Positions 27,328-37,100 of a stretch of DNA of 64,000 nt are shown in pieces. Under the pieces are notes generated by a model. The model searched no databases. It was not told where the DNA came from and was given only the letters and a program-made list of their open reading frames with translations. A program made the translations under genes and the position numbers. Source of the DNA: Opitutia bacterium (GTDB lineage: Bacteria > Verrucomicrobiota > Verrucomicrobiia > Opitutales > UBA953); the NCBI GenBank assembly GCA_003569245.1, contig BGOM01000011.1, forward strand, positions 1-64,000, written 5' to 3'. The stretch's first letter is position 1. Each line of letters begins with the position of its first letter.

Positions 27328-30300
27328 TCGCGGGTGATGGTTTCGTCGAGGTTCAGGAGGATGTTGGCGGTCACGGTCCAGGCGGCCAGTTCCGCCGCGT
27401 CGACGTCGCTCGGGGCCGGTGAGCGGCCGGTCGCGAGCAGCTTCTGGGCCGCCGGCAGGTCGGCGCGGAAGGCGGTGAGGCGCTTCTCGAGGCCGGCGCG
27501 CAGCACCTTGGCCTCGTCGGCCTGCAGTTCGCGGCACGTCACCCGCCGGAAGGCCCAGGCGAGTCGGCGGTCGAGATCGCCGGGCTGGCGGAGCGTCGCT
27601 TCGGCCAGTTTGCGGGCGGCCTCGATGTAGGTGACTTCGTTCAGGAGCGAGAGGGCCTGCAGCGGCGTGTTGCTGCGGGAACGCTTGACGGTGCAGACCT
27701 CGCGGGTGGCGGAGTCGAAGAGCAGCATGGACGGCGGCGCGGCGGTCCGTTTCCAGATCGTGTAGAGGCTGCGGCGGTAGAGCCCTTCGCCGGTGTCGGC
27801 CTTGTAGTTGCGCATGTCTCCGTAGACGCTGGTCTCGTCCCACACCGCCTCGGGCATGTAGGGTTTGACGCTCGGGCCGCCGATCTTGGGGATGAGCAGA
27901 CCGCTCGTGGCCAGCGCCTGATCGCGGATCGTCTCGGCCGAGAGGCGGAAGCGGGGGCCGCGGGAGATCAGTCGGTTCTCGGGGTCCTTCTCGAGCTTGT
28001 CCGCGGTGACGGCGGCGCTCTGGCGGTAGGCCCGGCTCATCATGATGAACTTGAGCATGCCCTTCATGTCCCATTTCCGTTCGACGAAATCGACCGCGAG
28101 CCAGTCGAGCAGCTCGGGGTGCGAGGGCCACTCGGCCTGGGAACCGAAGTTCTCCGAGGTCTTGACCAAGCCGGTGCCGAAGAGGCGTTCCCAGGCGCGG
28201 TTGACCCAGACGCGGCCCGTGAGCGGGTGCTTCCCGTTGACGAGCCAGCGGGCGAAGCCCAGCCGGTTATTGGGTTCGCCGGCGGGCAAGGGCGGCAGGA
28301 CGGCGGGCAGCTTGCGTTCCACCTTGGCGCCCGGCTTGTCGTACTCGCCGCGGTTGAGGACGAACGCATCCTTCGGGGTGGCGCGCTCCTTCATCACCAT
28401 CACCTCGAGGCCGGACATGCTCGCGTCTTGCTTGGCCTTCATCGCGGCGTTGACCCGGGCCTGCAAGGCCTGGCGGGGGTGGTCGGGGCTTTCGAGGAAG
28501 AGGCGCGCGAGCTCCTTGCGGTCGGCGGCGGTCCGCGTCGACGGCTCCTTCATCAGTAAGACGCGCAAGGTCGCCGTGGCGGGGCTCTCCTTGAGGTCCA
28601 AGGCCGCTCGAGGCTGGTCCGAGGTGCTCAGCCGGAAGCGACCGATGTTATGGCCGCCGATCGCCTTCTGGTGCAGTTCCACGGTCAGCGTCGAGCCGGC
28701 CGCCACGGTCGTCGGCGGGAGCACGAACAGCGCCTTGCGCGGGACCTTGTTGGCGTCCACGTTGCCGGCGATCGCCCAGCCCGGTCCGGCCTTGGTCTTC
28801 GGCGTCGCCTTCTTGCCCTTGCCCGCCGGGGCGGCCTCATCGACGAGGCTCTTGATCGGATAGCCCGGCTGCTCGAAGTCGGCCTGCGCGTCCGCGATCG
28901 GCAGGACCTGGCGCTGACCGTCGGGGCTCACGAGCGTCACGGTGACATCGCTGAGCACGAAGTTGCCGTTGGTGAAACGACCGAGGCTGCCACCGGGCAG
29001 GGAGGCGTCCGGGAACGCCTCGAGCAGCAGGCCGGTGAGCTTGCCCGCGGGCAGGGCGGCGTTCACGGCATAGGTGTCGTTCGCGGGGTTCTTGCCGCCG
29101 GCGAGGTAGCTGCCGTCCGGCTGGCGGGTCAGCGTGGCACCTCCCGCGCTGGTGGCGGTGCGCACCGAGAGCGGGCTCCAGCTGACGGCCTTGCCGGCGA
29201 GGGCGCTCAGCAGGCGGGCCTCCCAGGCGACCTGCGCGCGCGCGTCGACGGGGCCGGCGTTCTTGAGCGCGGCCTGGGCTTCGGCCAGGGCGGCGTCGGC
29301 CGCGGCGATCTTCTGCCTGGCGTCCGCGTCGGCGAGGAGGAGCAGCGGCGGGGTGTTGCCGCCCTTGCGGGTGGACGCGGCGCCGCCGAAGTCGCCGAGC
29401 ACGCCGGATTCCTCGTTGGAATTGAAGTAGGCGAAGAGCTGGTAGAACTCCTTCTGGCTGATCGGGTCGTACTTGTGGTCGTGGCAGCGGCAGCAGTTGA
29501 GCGTCAGCGCCATCCAGGTCGAGCCGGTGGTCTCCAGGCGGTCGATGACCGATTCGACGAACCACTCCTCGACGATGCGACCGCCCTCGCCGTTGAGGCG
29601 GTGGTTGCGGTTGAAGCCGGTGGCGACGACCTGGGATTCCAGCGGGTTCGGCAGCAGGTCACCGGCGAGCTGCTCGATGGTGAACTGGTCGAACGGCTTG
29701 TTCTCGTTGTAGGCGCGGATGACCCAGTCGCGCCAGGGCCACATCGTGCGGGTCGTATCGCTCTGGAAGCCGTTGCTGTCCGCGTAGCGGGCGAAGTCGA
29801 GCCACTGCACCGCCATCTGCTCGCCGAAGTGGGGCGAGGCGAGGAGCCGGTCCAGCGCGCGGGACCACGCGTCCGGCGAGTTGTCCGCGAGGAAGGCCTT
29901 CTGGTCGTCCTCGGACGGGGGCAGGCCCGTCAGGTCGAGGGCGGCCCGGCGCAGCAAGGTCGCCCGGTCGGCCTCGGGGTTGGGAGCGAGGCCTTTCTCC
30001 GCCAGCGTGCGCCCGAGCCAGCCGTCGATGGCGTTGCCCCCGGCGGGGATCGGCGGGACGGCGGCTTTGCGCGGTTCCTGGAAAGCCCAGTGGCCTTGGT
30101 ATTCGGCGCCCTCGGCGATCCAGCGGCGGACCGTGTCCACCTGGGCGGCCGTCAGCACCTTATGGAATTCCGCCGGCGGCATGTGGTCGTCCGGGTCCGT
30201 CGTCAGCAGCCGCTTCATCACCGCACTCTGCTCCGGCTTGCCGGGGACGATGGCGGGATCGCCGGACTTGCCGCCCTTGCGCGCCGCCTCGAGGGTGTCG

Positions 30301-30461
30301 AGGCGCAGCTTGCCCTTGTTCTTGCTCTCGTCGGGGCCGTGGCAGGCGAAGCAGGTGTCGGAGAAGATCGGCCGGATGTCCCGGTTGAACTGGACGCGTT
30401 CGGCGGCGGAGAGCGTGCCGAGGAGACAAGCGGCGGTCAGGCTGAGGCGGGAAAGGCGCAT
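27324..30461 (-). CDS. PSD1 (cytochrome c-DUF1549-DUF1553) protein (pair A)
   Basis: A 1045-residue exported planctomycete/verrucomicrobial protein. A signal peptide (about 1-20) is followed by a PSCyt1-type cytochrome domain with CFACH (Cys37, Cys40, His41) in the FNRDIRPIFSDTCFACHGPD context. DUF1549 (about 155-365) shows RAALDLTGLPP, FGEQMAVQWLDFARYADSNG and TLNCCRCHDHKYDPISQKEF, the last with a second CxxCH. A beta-rich insert (about 465-660) contains LLLEAFPDASLPGGSLGRF. DUF1553 (about 740-1030) has GFARWLVNGKHPLTGRVWVNR, LFGTGLVKTSENFGSQ and ALSLLNEVTYIEAARKLAE. Its function is unproven; heme-linked electron transfer in the periplasm is plausible. It is coupled to the DUF1501 gene and separated by a terminator from the DUF1080 gene before it. 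Confidence 0.92.
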   Translation of the reverse strand: MRLSRLSLTAACLLGTLSAAERVQFNRDIRPIFSDTCFACHGPDESKNKGKLRLDTLEAARKGGKSGDPAIVPGKPEQSAVMKRLLTTDPDDHMPPAEFHKVLTAAQVDTVRRWIAEGAEYQGHWAFQEPRKAAVPPIPAGGNAIDGWLGRTLAEKGLAPNPEADRATLLRRAALDLTGLPPSEDDQKAFLADNSPDAWSRALDRLLASPHFGEQMAVQWLDFARYADSNGFQSDTTRTMWPWRDWVIRAYNENKPFDQFTIEQLAGDLLPNPLESQVVATGFNRNHRLNGEGGRIVEEWFVESVIDRLETTGSTWMALTLNCCRCHDHKYDPISQKEFYQLFAYFNSNEESGVLGDFGGAASTRKGGNTPPLLLLADADARQKIAAADAALAEAQAALKNAGPVDARAQVAWEARLLSALAGKAVSWSPLSVRTATSAGGATLTRQPDGSYLAGGKNPANDTYAVNAALPAGKLTGLLLEAFPDASLPGGSLGRFTNGNFVLSDVTVTLVSPDGQRQVLPIADAQADFEQPGYPIKSLVDEAAPAGKGKKATPKTKAGPGWAIAGNVDANKVPRKALFVLPPTTVAAGSTLTVELHQKAIGGHNIGRFRLSTSDQPRAALDLKESPATATLRVLLMKEPSTRTAADRKELARLFLESPDHPRQALQARVNAAMKAKQDASMSGLEVMVMKERATPKDAFVLNRGEYDKPGAKVERKLPAVLPPLPAGEPNNRLGFARWLVNGKHPLTGRVWVNRAWERLFGTGLVKTSENFGSQAEWPSHPELLDWLAVDFVERKWDMKGMLKFIMMSRAYRQSAAVTADKLEKDPENRLISRGPRFRLSAETIRDQALATSGLLIPKIGGPSVKPYMPEAVWDETSVYGDMRNYKADTGEGLYRRSLYTIWKRTAAPPSMLLFDSATREVCTVKRSRSNTPLQALSLLNEVTYIEAARKLAEATLRQPGDLDRRLAWAFRRVTCRELQADEAKVLRAGLEKRLTAFRADLPAAQKLLATGRSPAPSDVDAAELAAWTVTANILLNLDETITRE

Positions 30462-30520
30462 GGGACGTGCGGGGTAGGACAGGTTTAGGCGCCGCCTAGT
30501 TCCTTGCAATGGGGACTTAG

Positions 30521-30545
30521 CAAAAACCCCTCTTACGAGGGGTTT
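30521..30545 (-). terminator. Intrinsic terminator after the tandem DUF1080 gene
   Basis: The perfect stem AAACCCCTC (30524-30532) / GAGGGGTTT (30537-30545) with a TTAC loop is followed on the minus strand by further T residues, giving TTTTT within the 3' arm and tail. It lies 21 bp after the DUF1080 stop and about 60 bp before the PSD1 start. It therefore separates these two leftward genes into different transcription units. Confidence 0.85.
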
Positions 30546-30565
30546 CGAGGGGGGCAAAAGCCGGC

Positions 30566-31936
30566 TTATTTTTTATCCGACACCAGCGGCTTGATCGCCA
30601 GGGCCCGGAAGCCGACGGCATCGCCGTGCCCGGCGAAGCCGAAGAAACCATGGGTGTTGTCCTTGCCCGGGTGGGCCGACTTGCCCATCACGGTGGCCAT
30701 ATCGACCTTGCTCAGGTCGGTGTCCAGGATGATGAACCCGTTCAGCTCGACCTTGATCGTGGAGCCCTTGACGGTGACCTCCTGGAAGTTCCACTCGCCG
30801 ATGGGGCGCTGGTAGCCGCGCTGGGCCCCGACCATGCCGTAGGCCGAGCCGTGGACCTGGCGGGGGTCGAGCTTCCCCTTCACTTTGTCGTAGTTGTCGT
30901 CGAGCACCTGCAGCTCGCACATCCCGACGTAGGCGGTGTTGCCGGTGCCGGGGAAGCGCAGGCAGAGGCCGTTGTTGCCGCCGGCGGGCACCTTGAACTC
31001 CAGCCGGGCGACGAAGTCGGTCAGGTCATCCTGGTGGTAGAGGTTGCCGCCCTTCTTCGGTTTGCAGAAGATGGCGCCGTCGATGACCTCGTACTGGTCG
31101 GTCGCGCCCTTCCAGCCGGTGAGATCAGTGCCGTTGAAGATCGGCCGGAACCCGTCCGCGCCTTTGCTCGCGAGCCACTGGTTCGCTTCGGCGCCCGCGA
31201 TCTCGCGGAGGAAGACGTTGCGCCACTTGATCGGCGCGCCGTGGGTCTGCAGGGAGATCGGGCCGCGGGCCGGGATCGTCACCTTGCGGTCGTAGTCGGT
31301 CGGCGTCGGCGTCTTGGGGACGAGGCCCGCTTCCTTGAGCGTCGCGTAGTCCTTGCGGTCGTAGAAATTCTCGAGGCTGGCGTGGTCCACGGTCTGCTGG
31401 CCGTTGAGCCAGACGCTGACGCGGGCGCCGACCATCACGATGCGGAGGGTGTTCCATTCGCCCGGGGCCTTGTCGGCCAGGACGAGCGGGAACTTGCCGT
31501 TGTTCAGGGAGTTGTTCCAGAGGGCGCCGCTGCCTTTGTCGGCGCCGTTCTTCTTCTCCTTGGCGTTGGCGGGGTCCCAGATCTGCACCTGCGGCAGGCC
31601 GCGGAGGTAGATGCCCGAGTCGCCCAGCGGCGCCATGTTGTATTCCAAGGTCAGCTCGAAGTCGCCGTACTCCTTCACGGTGGTGGCGTACTTGCCCTTG
31701 CCGTCGTTCAGGAGCTCATCGCCGGCGGCCTTCCAGTGGGCCAGCATGTCGGCCGTCCAGGCCTTGTCGCGTTCCGCGCGCTGCTCGGGGCTGAGCGCGA
31801 GGTAGGCGCGATGCGAGGTGGTGTCGCCGCCGCGCCAGCCGGTGAGGTCGACTCCGTTGTAGAGGGCGGTGAAGCCGGCGGGCGGGTTAGGGGCGGCCGC
31901 GAGGGTGGCGGCGGCGAGGAGCGGGAGGAGACGCAT
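30566..31936 (-). CDS. Tandem DUF1080 (3-keto-disaccharide hydrolase-like) protein
   Basis: A 456-residue secreted protein carrying two DUF1080 concanavalin-like domains. The first (about 20-240) opens GFTALYNGVDLTGWRGGD and has YGDFELTLEYNMAPLGDSGIYLRG. The second (about 262-450) opens DGFRPIFNGTDLTGWKGATD and has FVARLEFKVPAGGNNGLCLR and HGFFGFAGHGDAVGFRALAI. The signal peptide spans about 1-15. DUF1080 was renamed after members that act on 3-keto-disaccharides; whether both domains are active here is unknown. Domain 1 has an extra AYLALSPEQRAERDKAWTAD segment. It is followed by a strong terminator. The second DUF1080 gene ends 31 bp upstream of its start, probably in the same transcript. 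Confidence 0.9.
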   Translation of the reverse strand: MRLLPLLAAATLAAAPNPPAGFTALYNGVDLTGWRGGDTTSHRAYLALSPEQRAERDKAWTADMLAHWKAAGDELLNDGKGKYATTVKEYGDFELTLEYNMAPLGDSGIYLRGLPQVQIWDPANAKEKKNGADKGSGALWNNSLNNGKFPLVLADKAPGEWNTLRIVMVGARVSVWLNGQQTVDHASLENFYDRKDYATLKEAGLVPKTPTPTDYDRKVTIPARGPISLQTHGAPIKWRNVFLREIAGAEANQWLASKGADGFRPIFNGTDLTGWKGATDQYEVIDGAIFCKPKKGGNLYHQDDLTDFVARLEFKVPAGGNNGLCLRFPGTGNTAYVGMCELQVLDDNYDKVKGKLDPRQVHGSAYGMVGAQRGYQRPIGEWNFQEVTVKGSTIKVELNGFIILDTDLSKVDMATVMGKSAHPGKDNTHGFFGFAGHGDAVGFRALAIKPLVSDKK

Positions 31937-31966
31937 CGGTGGAGGAAGGTGGAAGCGGAGGGTGGT

Positions 31967-32620
31967 TCAGAGGGGTTCGAGCGTGCAACGCTTCACCTCG
32001 AAGGCGCCGCCTTCGACCTGGAGGCCGATGAAGCCCTCGGAGAGGTTCGCGCCCGTGGCCTTGTTCACTTCCTTGCCGTTGACGAGGATCGTGACCGTGG
32101 TGCCGTCGCAGACCGTGGTGAAGGTGTTCCACTCGCCGGCCGGCTTCTCGGCGTCGGCCTGCTTGCCGAGCCGGTAGCCGCGCGTCTTGCCGGTCTTCTT
32201 GTCCTTGAGCTCGGTACCGCCGGCGAGCGTGGCGCCGTTCCAGAAATAGAAGTCGCCTTGGTTCTTGTGCATGCCCTGGCATTCGATGCTCTTGGGCCAG
32301 ACGGCGTCGGGCGGGGTCATGTGCACGACCACGCCGGTGTTGCCGGGCTTGGTGAAGCGCCATTCGACGGTGAAGCGGTACTGCTTGTAGGCCTTCTCGG
32401 TGCGCAGGAAACCATTGGGCTTGCCGGTGCAGACGAGCAGACCGTCCTTGACGGACCACGTGTCCTTGGAGGCCTCGGTCGGAAAGGTTACCCAGCCGGC
32501 GGTGTCCTTGCCGTTGAACAGCTCTACTTTGGCGGTCGGGGTGATCGCGTCGGCGGCGAAGGCGAGGGTGGCGGAAGCCAGGAGGGACAGCCAGACGGCG
32601 GGGCGGAGGGCGAGGTGCAT
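31967..32620 (-). CDS. DUF1080 protein, single domain
   Basis: A 217-residue secreted DUF1080 protein. A signal peptide (about 1-23, ending AFAADA) is followed by VELFNGKDTAGWVTF, VKDGLLVCTGKPNGFLRTEK, FTVEWRFTKPGNTGVVVHM and SIECQGMHKNQGDFYFW, then GEWNTFTTVCDGTTVTILVN and GFIGLQVEGGAFEVKRCTL. This is the common PVC single-domain form with a complete fold. It is likely co-transcribed with the tandem DUF1080 gene 31 bp downstream. The leader at 32621-32688 separates it from the DUF1501 gene of pair B and is rich in T on the minus strand; it could hold a promoter, but none is clear. Confidence 0.92.
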   Translation of the reverse strand: MHLALRPAVWLSLLASATLAFAADAITPTAKVELFNGKDTAGWVTFPTEASKDTWSVKDGLLVCTGKPNGFLRTEKAYKQYRFTVEWRFTKPGNTGVVVHMTPPDAVWPKSIECQGMHKNQGDFYFWNGATLAGGTELKDKKTGKTRGYRLGKQADAEKPAGEWNTFTTVCDGTTVTILVNGKEVNKATGANLSEGFIGLQVEGGAFEVKRCTLEPL

Positions 32621-32688
32621 GGGGGTAGCGAGACCCTAGGTCGACCGAGGGTTTTTTGAAGCGAAAAAGACGTTCTTAAACGACCGAC

Positions 32689-34128
32689 TTAGGCCATGAT
32701 TCCGTTGACCACTTTGCCGGCGACGCCCGTCAGGCGCACGTCGAGTCCTTGGTATTTCACGGAGAGACGGTGATGGTCGATGCCCATCAGCGCCAGCATG
32801 GTCGCATGGAGGTCATGGACGTCGACGACGTTCTCGACGGCGTGGTACCCGAGTTCGTCGGTGGCGCCGTAGACGGTCCCCGCCTTCACGCCGCCGCCGG
32901 CGAGGAAGACGCTGTAGCCGGCGATGTGGTGGTCGCGACCGGAGCCTTGGCCCATCGGGGTGCGGCCAAACTCGCCGCCCCAGAGGATGAGGGTGTCCTC
33001 GAGCAGGCCCCGCGCCTTGAGGTCGTTGATCAGCGCGGCGGTCGCCTGGTCGACGTCCTGGGCGCCCATCTTCATGCCGTTGTCCAGGTTGCCGTGCAGG
33101 TCCCACGCGCGGTGGTAAAGCTGGATCATGCGGACACCGCGCTCGGCGAGGCGGCGCGCCATCAGGCAGTTGGAGGCGAAGGAGCCGTCGCCGATCTCCT
33201 TGATGCCGTAGGCCTCGATGGTCTTGGGCGACTCGCTCTTGAAGTCGAGCAGCTCGGGCACGCTCGTCTGCATCTTGAAGGCCATCTCGTACTGCGCGAC
33301 GCGGGTGGCGATCTCCGGGTCGACGGTCTCCTCGGCGAGGCCCCCGTTGAGGCGGCGGATCTCGTCGATGACCTGGCGCTGGGTGCTCTGGCAGACGCCT
33401 TGCGGGTTGCCGATGTAATGCACCGCCTCGCCCTTGGACTGGAACTGGATGCCCTGGTACTTGCTCGGCAGCACGCCGCTCGACCACTGGCGCGAGGAGA
33501 TCGGCTGCTGGCCGGTGCGGCCGGCGGAGGTCAGCACGATGTAGCCGGGCAGGTTCTCGGTCTCCGAGCCCAGGCCGTAGAGCAGCCAGGAACCCATGCA
33601 GGGACGACCCTTGATGATCGAGCCGGTGTTGAAGAAGGCGTGGGCGGTGTCGTGGTTGATCTGCTCGGTCTTGAGCGAGCGCACGACGCAAAGGTCGTCG
33701 GCCACGCTCCCGATGTGCGGGAAGATGTCGGTGACCTCGGTGCCGGACTTGCCCCAGCGTTTGAACGCGAAGGAGCCGCCGCGGGCCTTGAGCACGGTGT
33801 TCTGCAGCTGGGCGATCTGCTGTCCCTTGGTGAAGGACTCCGGGAAAGGCTGCCCGTCGAGCTTCTTGAGCACGGGCTTGTTGTCGAAGAGCTCCAGGTG
33901 GGGCGGGCCGCCGGCCATGCAGAGGAAGATCACGCGCTTGGCCTTCACCGGCAGGTGCGGGGTCCGCAGCACGCCCTGGCTCCAGGGCTTCGCGCCGGCG
34001 CCGGGGGCGGCGAGGCCTTTCGCGGCCAGCATCGCGAAGGCGGCGCCGCCGAGGCCGTAGGCGCTCTTGGTCAGGAAGCTCCGTCGGTTGATCGACAGCG
34101 CGTGGGCGATAGGGTCGTAGGGTCGCAT
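32689..34128 (-). CDS. DUF1501 protein, Tat-exported (pair B)
   Basis: A 479-residue DUF1501 protein. The twin-arginine signal is NRRSFLTKSAYGLGGAAFAML (about 14-34). Further marks are VIFLCMAGGPPHLELFDNKP, FAFKRWGKSGTEVTDIFPHI, GRPCMGSWLLYGLGSETEN, MIQLYHRAWDLHG, TLILWGGEFGRTPMGQGSGR and DHHIAGYSVFLAGGGVKAG. The catalytic role is not known. It follows its PSD1 partner with only three bases between stop and start, and is a clear paralogue of the other two DUF1501 proteins in the window rather than a duplicate. Confidence 0.92.
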   Translation of the reverse strand: MRPYDPIAHALSINRRSFLTKSAYGLGGAAFAMLAAKGLAAPGAGAKPWSQGVLRTPHLPVKAKRVIFLCMAGGPPHLELFDNKPVLKKLDGQPFPESFTKGQQIAQLQNTVLKARGGSFAFKRWGKSGTEVTDIFPHIGSVADDLCVVRSLKTEQINHDTAHAFFNTGSIIKGRPCMGSWLLYGLGSETENLPGYIVLTSAGRTGQQPISSRQWSSGVLPSKYQGIQFQSKGEAVHYIGNPQGVCQSTQRQVIDEIRRLNGGLAEETVDPEIATRVAQYEMAFKMQTSVPELLDFKSESPKTIEAYGIKEIGDGSFASNCLMARRLAERGVRMIQLYHRAWDLHGNLDNGMKMGAQDVDQATAALINDLKARGLLEDTLILWGGEFGRTPMGQGSGRDHHIAGYSVFLAGGGVKAGTVYGATDELGYHAVENVVDVHDLHATMLALMGIDHHRLSVKYQGLDVRLTGVAGKVVNGIMA

Positions 34129-34131
34129 GGC

Positions 34132-37100
34132 TCAGTAGCGCGTGATGGCTTCCTGGGAATTGAGGAGGACCCGGCAGGCCTGGGTCCAGGCGGCGTGCGT
34201 CGCGGCGTCGCCCGGCGGCGGCGGGGTCAGGCCGACCTTGAGGAGCTTGGCGGCCTCCGCGGGGTTGGCCGCGTAATAGGCCTGCTGGTCGGCGATGAGC
34301 TTGCCCAGGGAGGCGCGCTCCACCGCCTTGATGTCGCGGCCGACGGCGAGCCGGAACGCGACGTTGAGGCGGTCCTGGTCGGCCGGGAGGGCGAGCAACC
34401 GGGCGGCGAAGGCGCGGGCCGCTTCGACGAAGGTCGGGTCGTTCAGCAACGTCAGGGCCTGCTGCGGGGTGTTGCTGGAACTGCGGAGCGCGACGCACTC
34501 ATCGCGGGCGGGCGCGTCGAAGTTGACCAGCATCGGGTGCAGGAACATGCGCTGCCAGTGCATGTAGAGACCCCGGCGCCACTGCTCGGCATCCTTGCTC
34601 GCGACGTACGTGCGGTTGGGGAATTGGAGCGGTTCATAGAAACCGTCGGGCTGGTACGGCTTCACGCTGGGGCCGCCGATGTCCTCGAGGTTCAGCAGGC
34701 CGGCGATGGCGAGGGCGTTGTCGCGGACGAACTCGGCGTCGAGCCGGCGGGGGTTCTGCGAGGCCAGCAGGCGGTTGTTCGGGTCGACGTCCTTCAGCTC
34801 GGGGCGGAGGCTGCTGCTCTGCCGGTAGGTCCGGCTCGTCACCATCAGGCGGACCAGTCGCTTCACGTCCCAGCCGTGGTCGCGGAACTCGAGCGAAAGC
34901 CAGTCGAGCAGCTCCGGGTGCGAGGGCGGCTCGCCCTGCGAACCGAGGTCGTCCAAGGCGGCGGACAGCCCGGTGCCGTGGAAGATCTGCCAGAGGCGGT
35001 TGGTGAACGTGCGCGCGGTGATCGGGTTCTCCTTCGACGTCAGCCAATTCGCCAGGTCCAGCCGGTTCAGGCGTTTCGTCTCGTTGCTTTGGCGGTAACC
35101 CGGCAGGAAGGAGGGCGTCGCGGGCAGGACGACCGGGCCGGACGTGTCGAGGAAGTTGCCGCGCGGCAGCACGCGGATCGTCAGCGGCGCGCGCGCCTCG
35201 GTGACGAGGGACCAGGCGACCCCGCGGCGATACTCGCGCAGCTTGGTGGCCATCGCCTTCAGCTCCTCGAAGTCGGCGCGGACCGGCTGCGTCGCGCAGA
35301 GGAAGGCGGCGGCCAGCCGGCCGCGCCGCGCGTCATCGGTCGCGCCTTGGCGGAGGGCCGCCAGCAAAGGTTCGTCGGCGAAGGTCAGCGGGTCGTAGTC
35401 CCCCAGCGGGCTGAGCCCGACGCGGAACGGGGTGGCGGAGCCGGGGTCGATGGTCGCGACGACGGTGTCGCCCGCGGCGAGCTCGACCGGGTTGTCCAGC
35501 AACCAGACGGCTTGCGGGGCCGGTCCTTCGGGGATGGTCAGGGACCAGGTGTTGCCGATACCGAGCACCTCGGCACCGCCGCTGTAGCGGACGTCCTTGG
35601 TGGTCGCGTCGGCGAAGGCGACGTTCAGCTTGCGCTCCTTGCCTTTGGCGGGACGCACCGAGAAGGCCACGTTGAAACTGGCCCGCTCGCCGGGCTTCGC
35701 TTGCGGCAGGGTCAGCCGGACCGCCGCGACCCGCATCGGTCCGGGCGTCATTTCCACGATCAGGTTGTCACCCTTGGCGACGCGGCGGCGCGGCACCACC
35801 GGCTGACCGGTGGCGAAGGATTCCTTGGCGGGTTCGGCCGGCTTGACGGTGTTGGGGGTCGGCGGAGTCTTGGCGGCGACCTTGGCGTCCGGCGCCGCTT
35901 TGACGGCGGCCTTGGCCTCAGGGGGCGCTTTTCGTACCTCGAAAGACCCGGCCGGCTCGACCCAGCCGCTCGGGGACTTCGCGAGGAAGGCCTTGGTCTG
36001 CTCGAGCCAGGCGGCGAACTTGGCCGGATCGGCCTTCGCCAGCGCGACCGCGCCGATTTCCCGGCGGGTCTTGGCGTCCTGCTTCAGCAGGTAGGGGCTC
36101 GTGGTCTTGACCTCGGGCGGGAAGGGTGAGTCGTTGTTCACGCCTTTCAGCTCGGGTTCGGGGGTATAGGCGTAGTCCGCGTAGACTCCCCACTGTTTCA
36201 CGTCGGCGAAGAAGGCCTGCAGCGAGTAGAAGTCGGCCGACTTGATCGGGTCGAACTTGTGGTCGTGGCATTCGGCACAACCGAAGGTCGAGCCAAGCCA
36301 CGCGGCCGAGACGGACCGGACGCGCTCGGCGCCGTACTTGGCCAGGTACTCCTTGGGTTGGGCGCCACCCTCGCGGGTCATCATGTTAAGTCGGTTGTAG
36401 CCGGAGGCCACCTTCTGCTCCTCGGTCGCGCCGGGTAGCAGGTCGCCCGCCAGCTGCTCCCGCGTGAAGGCGTCGAAGGGCTTGTTGGCGTTGAACGCGT
36501 TGATCACGTAGTCGCGGTAGGGGAAAATCCGCTGGTTCTGGTCGCCGTGGAAGCCGACCGTATCCGCGAAGCGGGCGATATCGAGCCACCACACCGCCAT
36601 GCGCTCGCCGTAGTGCGGCGAGGCCAGCAGGCGATCGACCTGCTTCTCGTAGGCTTCCGGAGAAGTGTCGGCGAGGAACGCGGCGAGCTCGGCCGGCGTG
36701 GGCGGCAGGCCGGTCAGGTCGAGGGATACGCGGCGGAGCAGGCGTTCCTTGGAAGCCTCGGCCGCAGGTGCGATCCGCTTCTCCGCGAGCTTCGCGCCGA
36801 TGAAGGCGTCGATCGGGTTGCGACCGCCCGCCGGCATGGCGGGGATCGCCGGCGCCTTCAACGGGACATAGGCCCAGTGGGCCTCGTAAGGCGCGCCTTG
36901 GGCGACCCAGCGACGGAGGAGTTCCTTCTGGGCGGAGGTGAGCGTCTTGTGGGACTCCTTCTGCGGCATCAGGTCGTCCGGGTCCGTCGTGTAGAGTCGC
37001 TTGATGACCTCGGATTCCTCGGGTTTCCCGGGCACGATGGCGAGCGCGCCGCTCTTGCCGGCCTTCAGCGCTTCCTCGCGGAGGTCCAGACGCAGTCCGC

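Noticed and set aside
32749-36129. Long plus-strand open frame across pair B
   Set aside because: It crosses the boundary between two real minus-strand genes and has no recognisable motifs.
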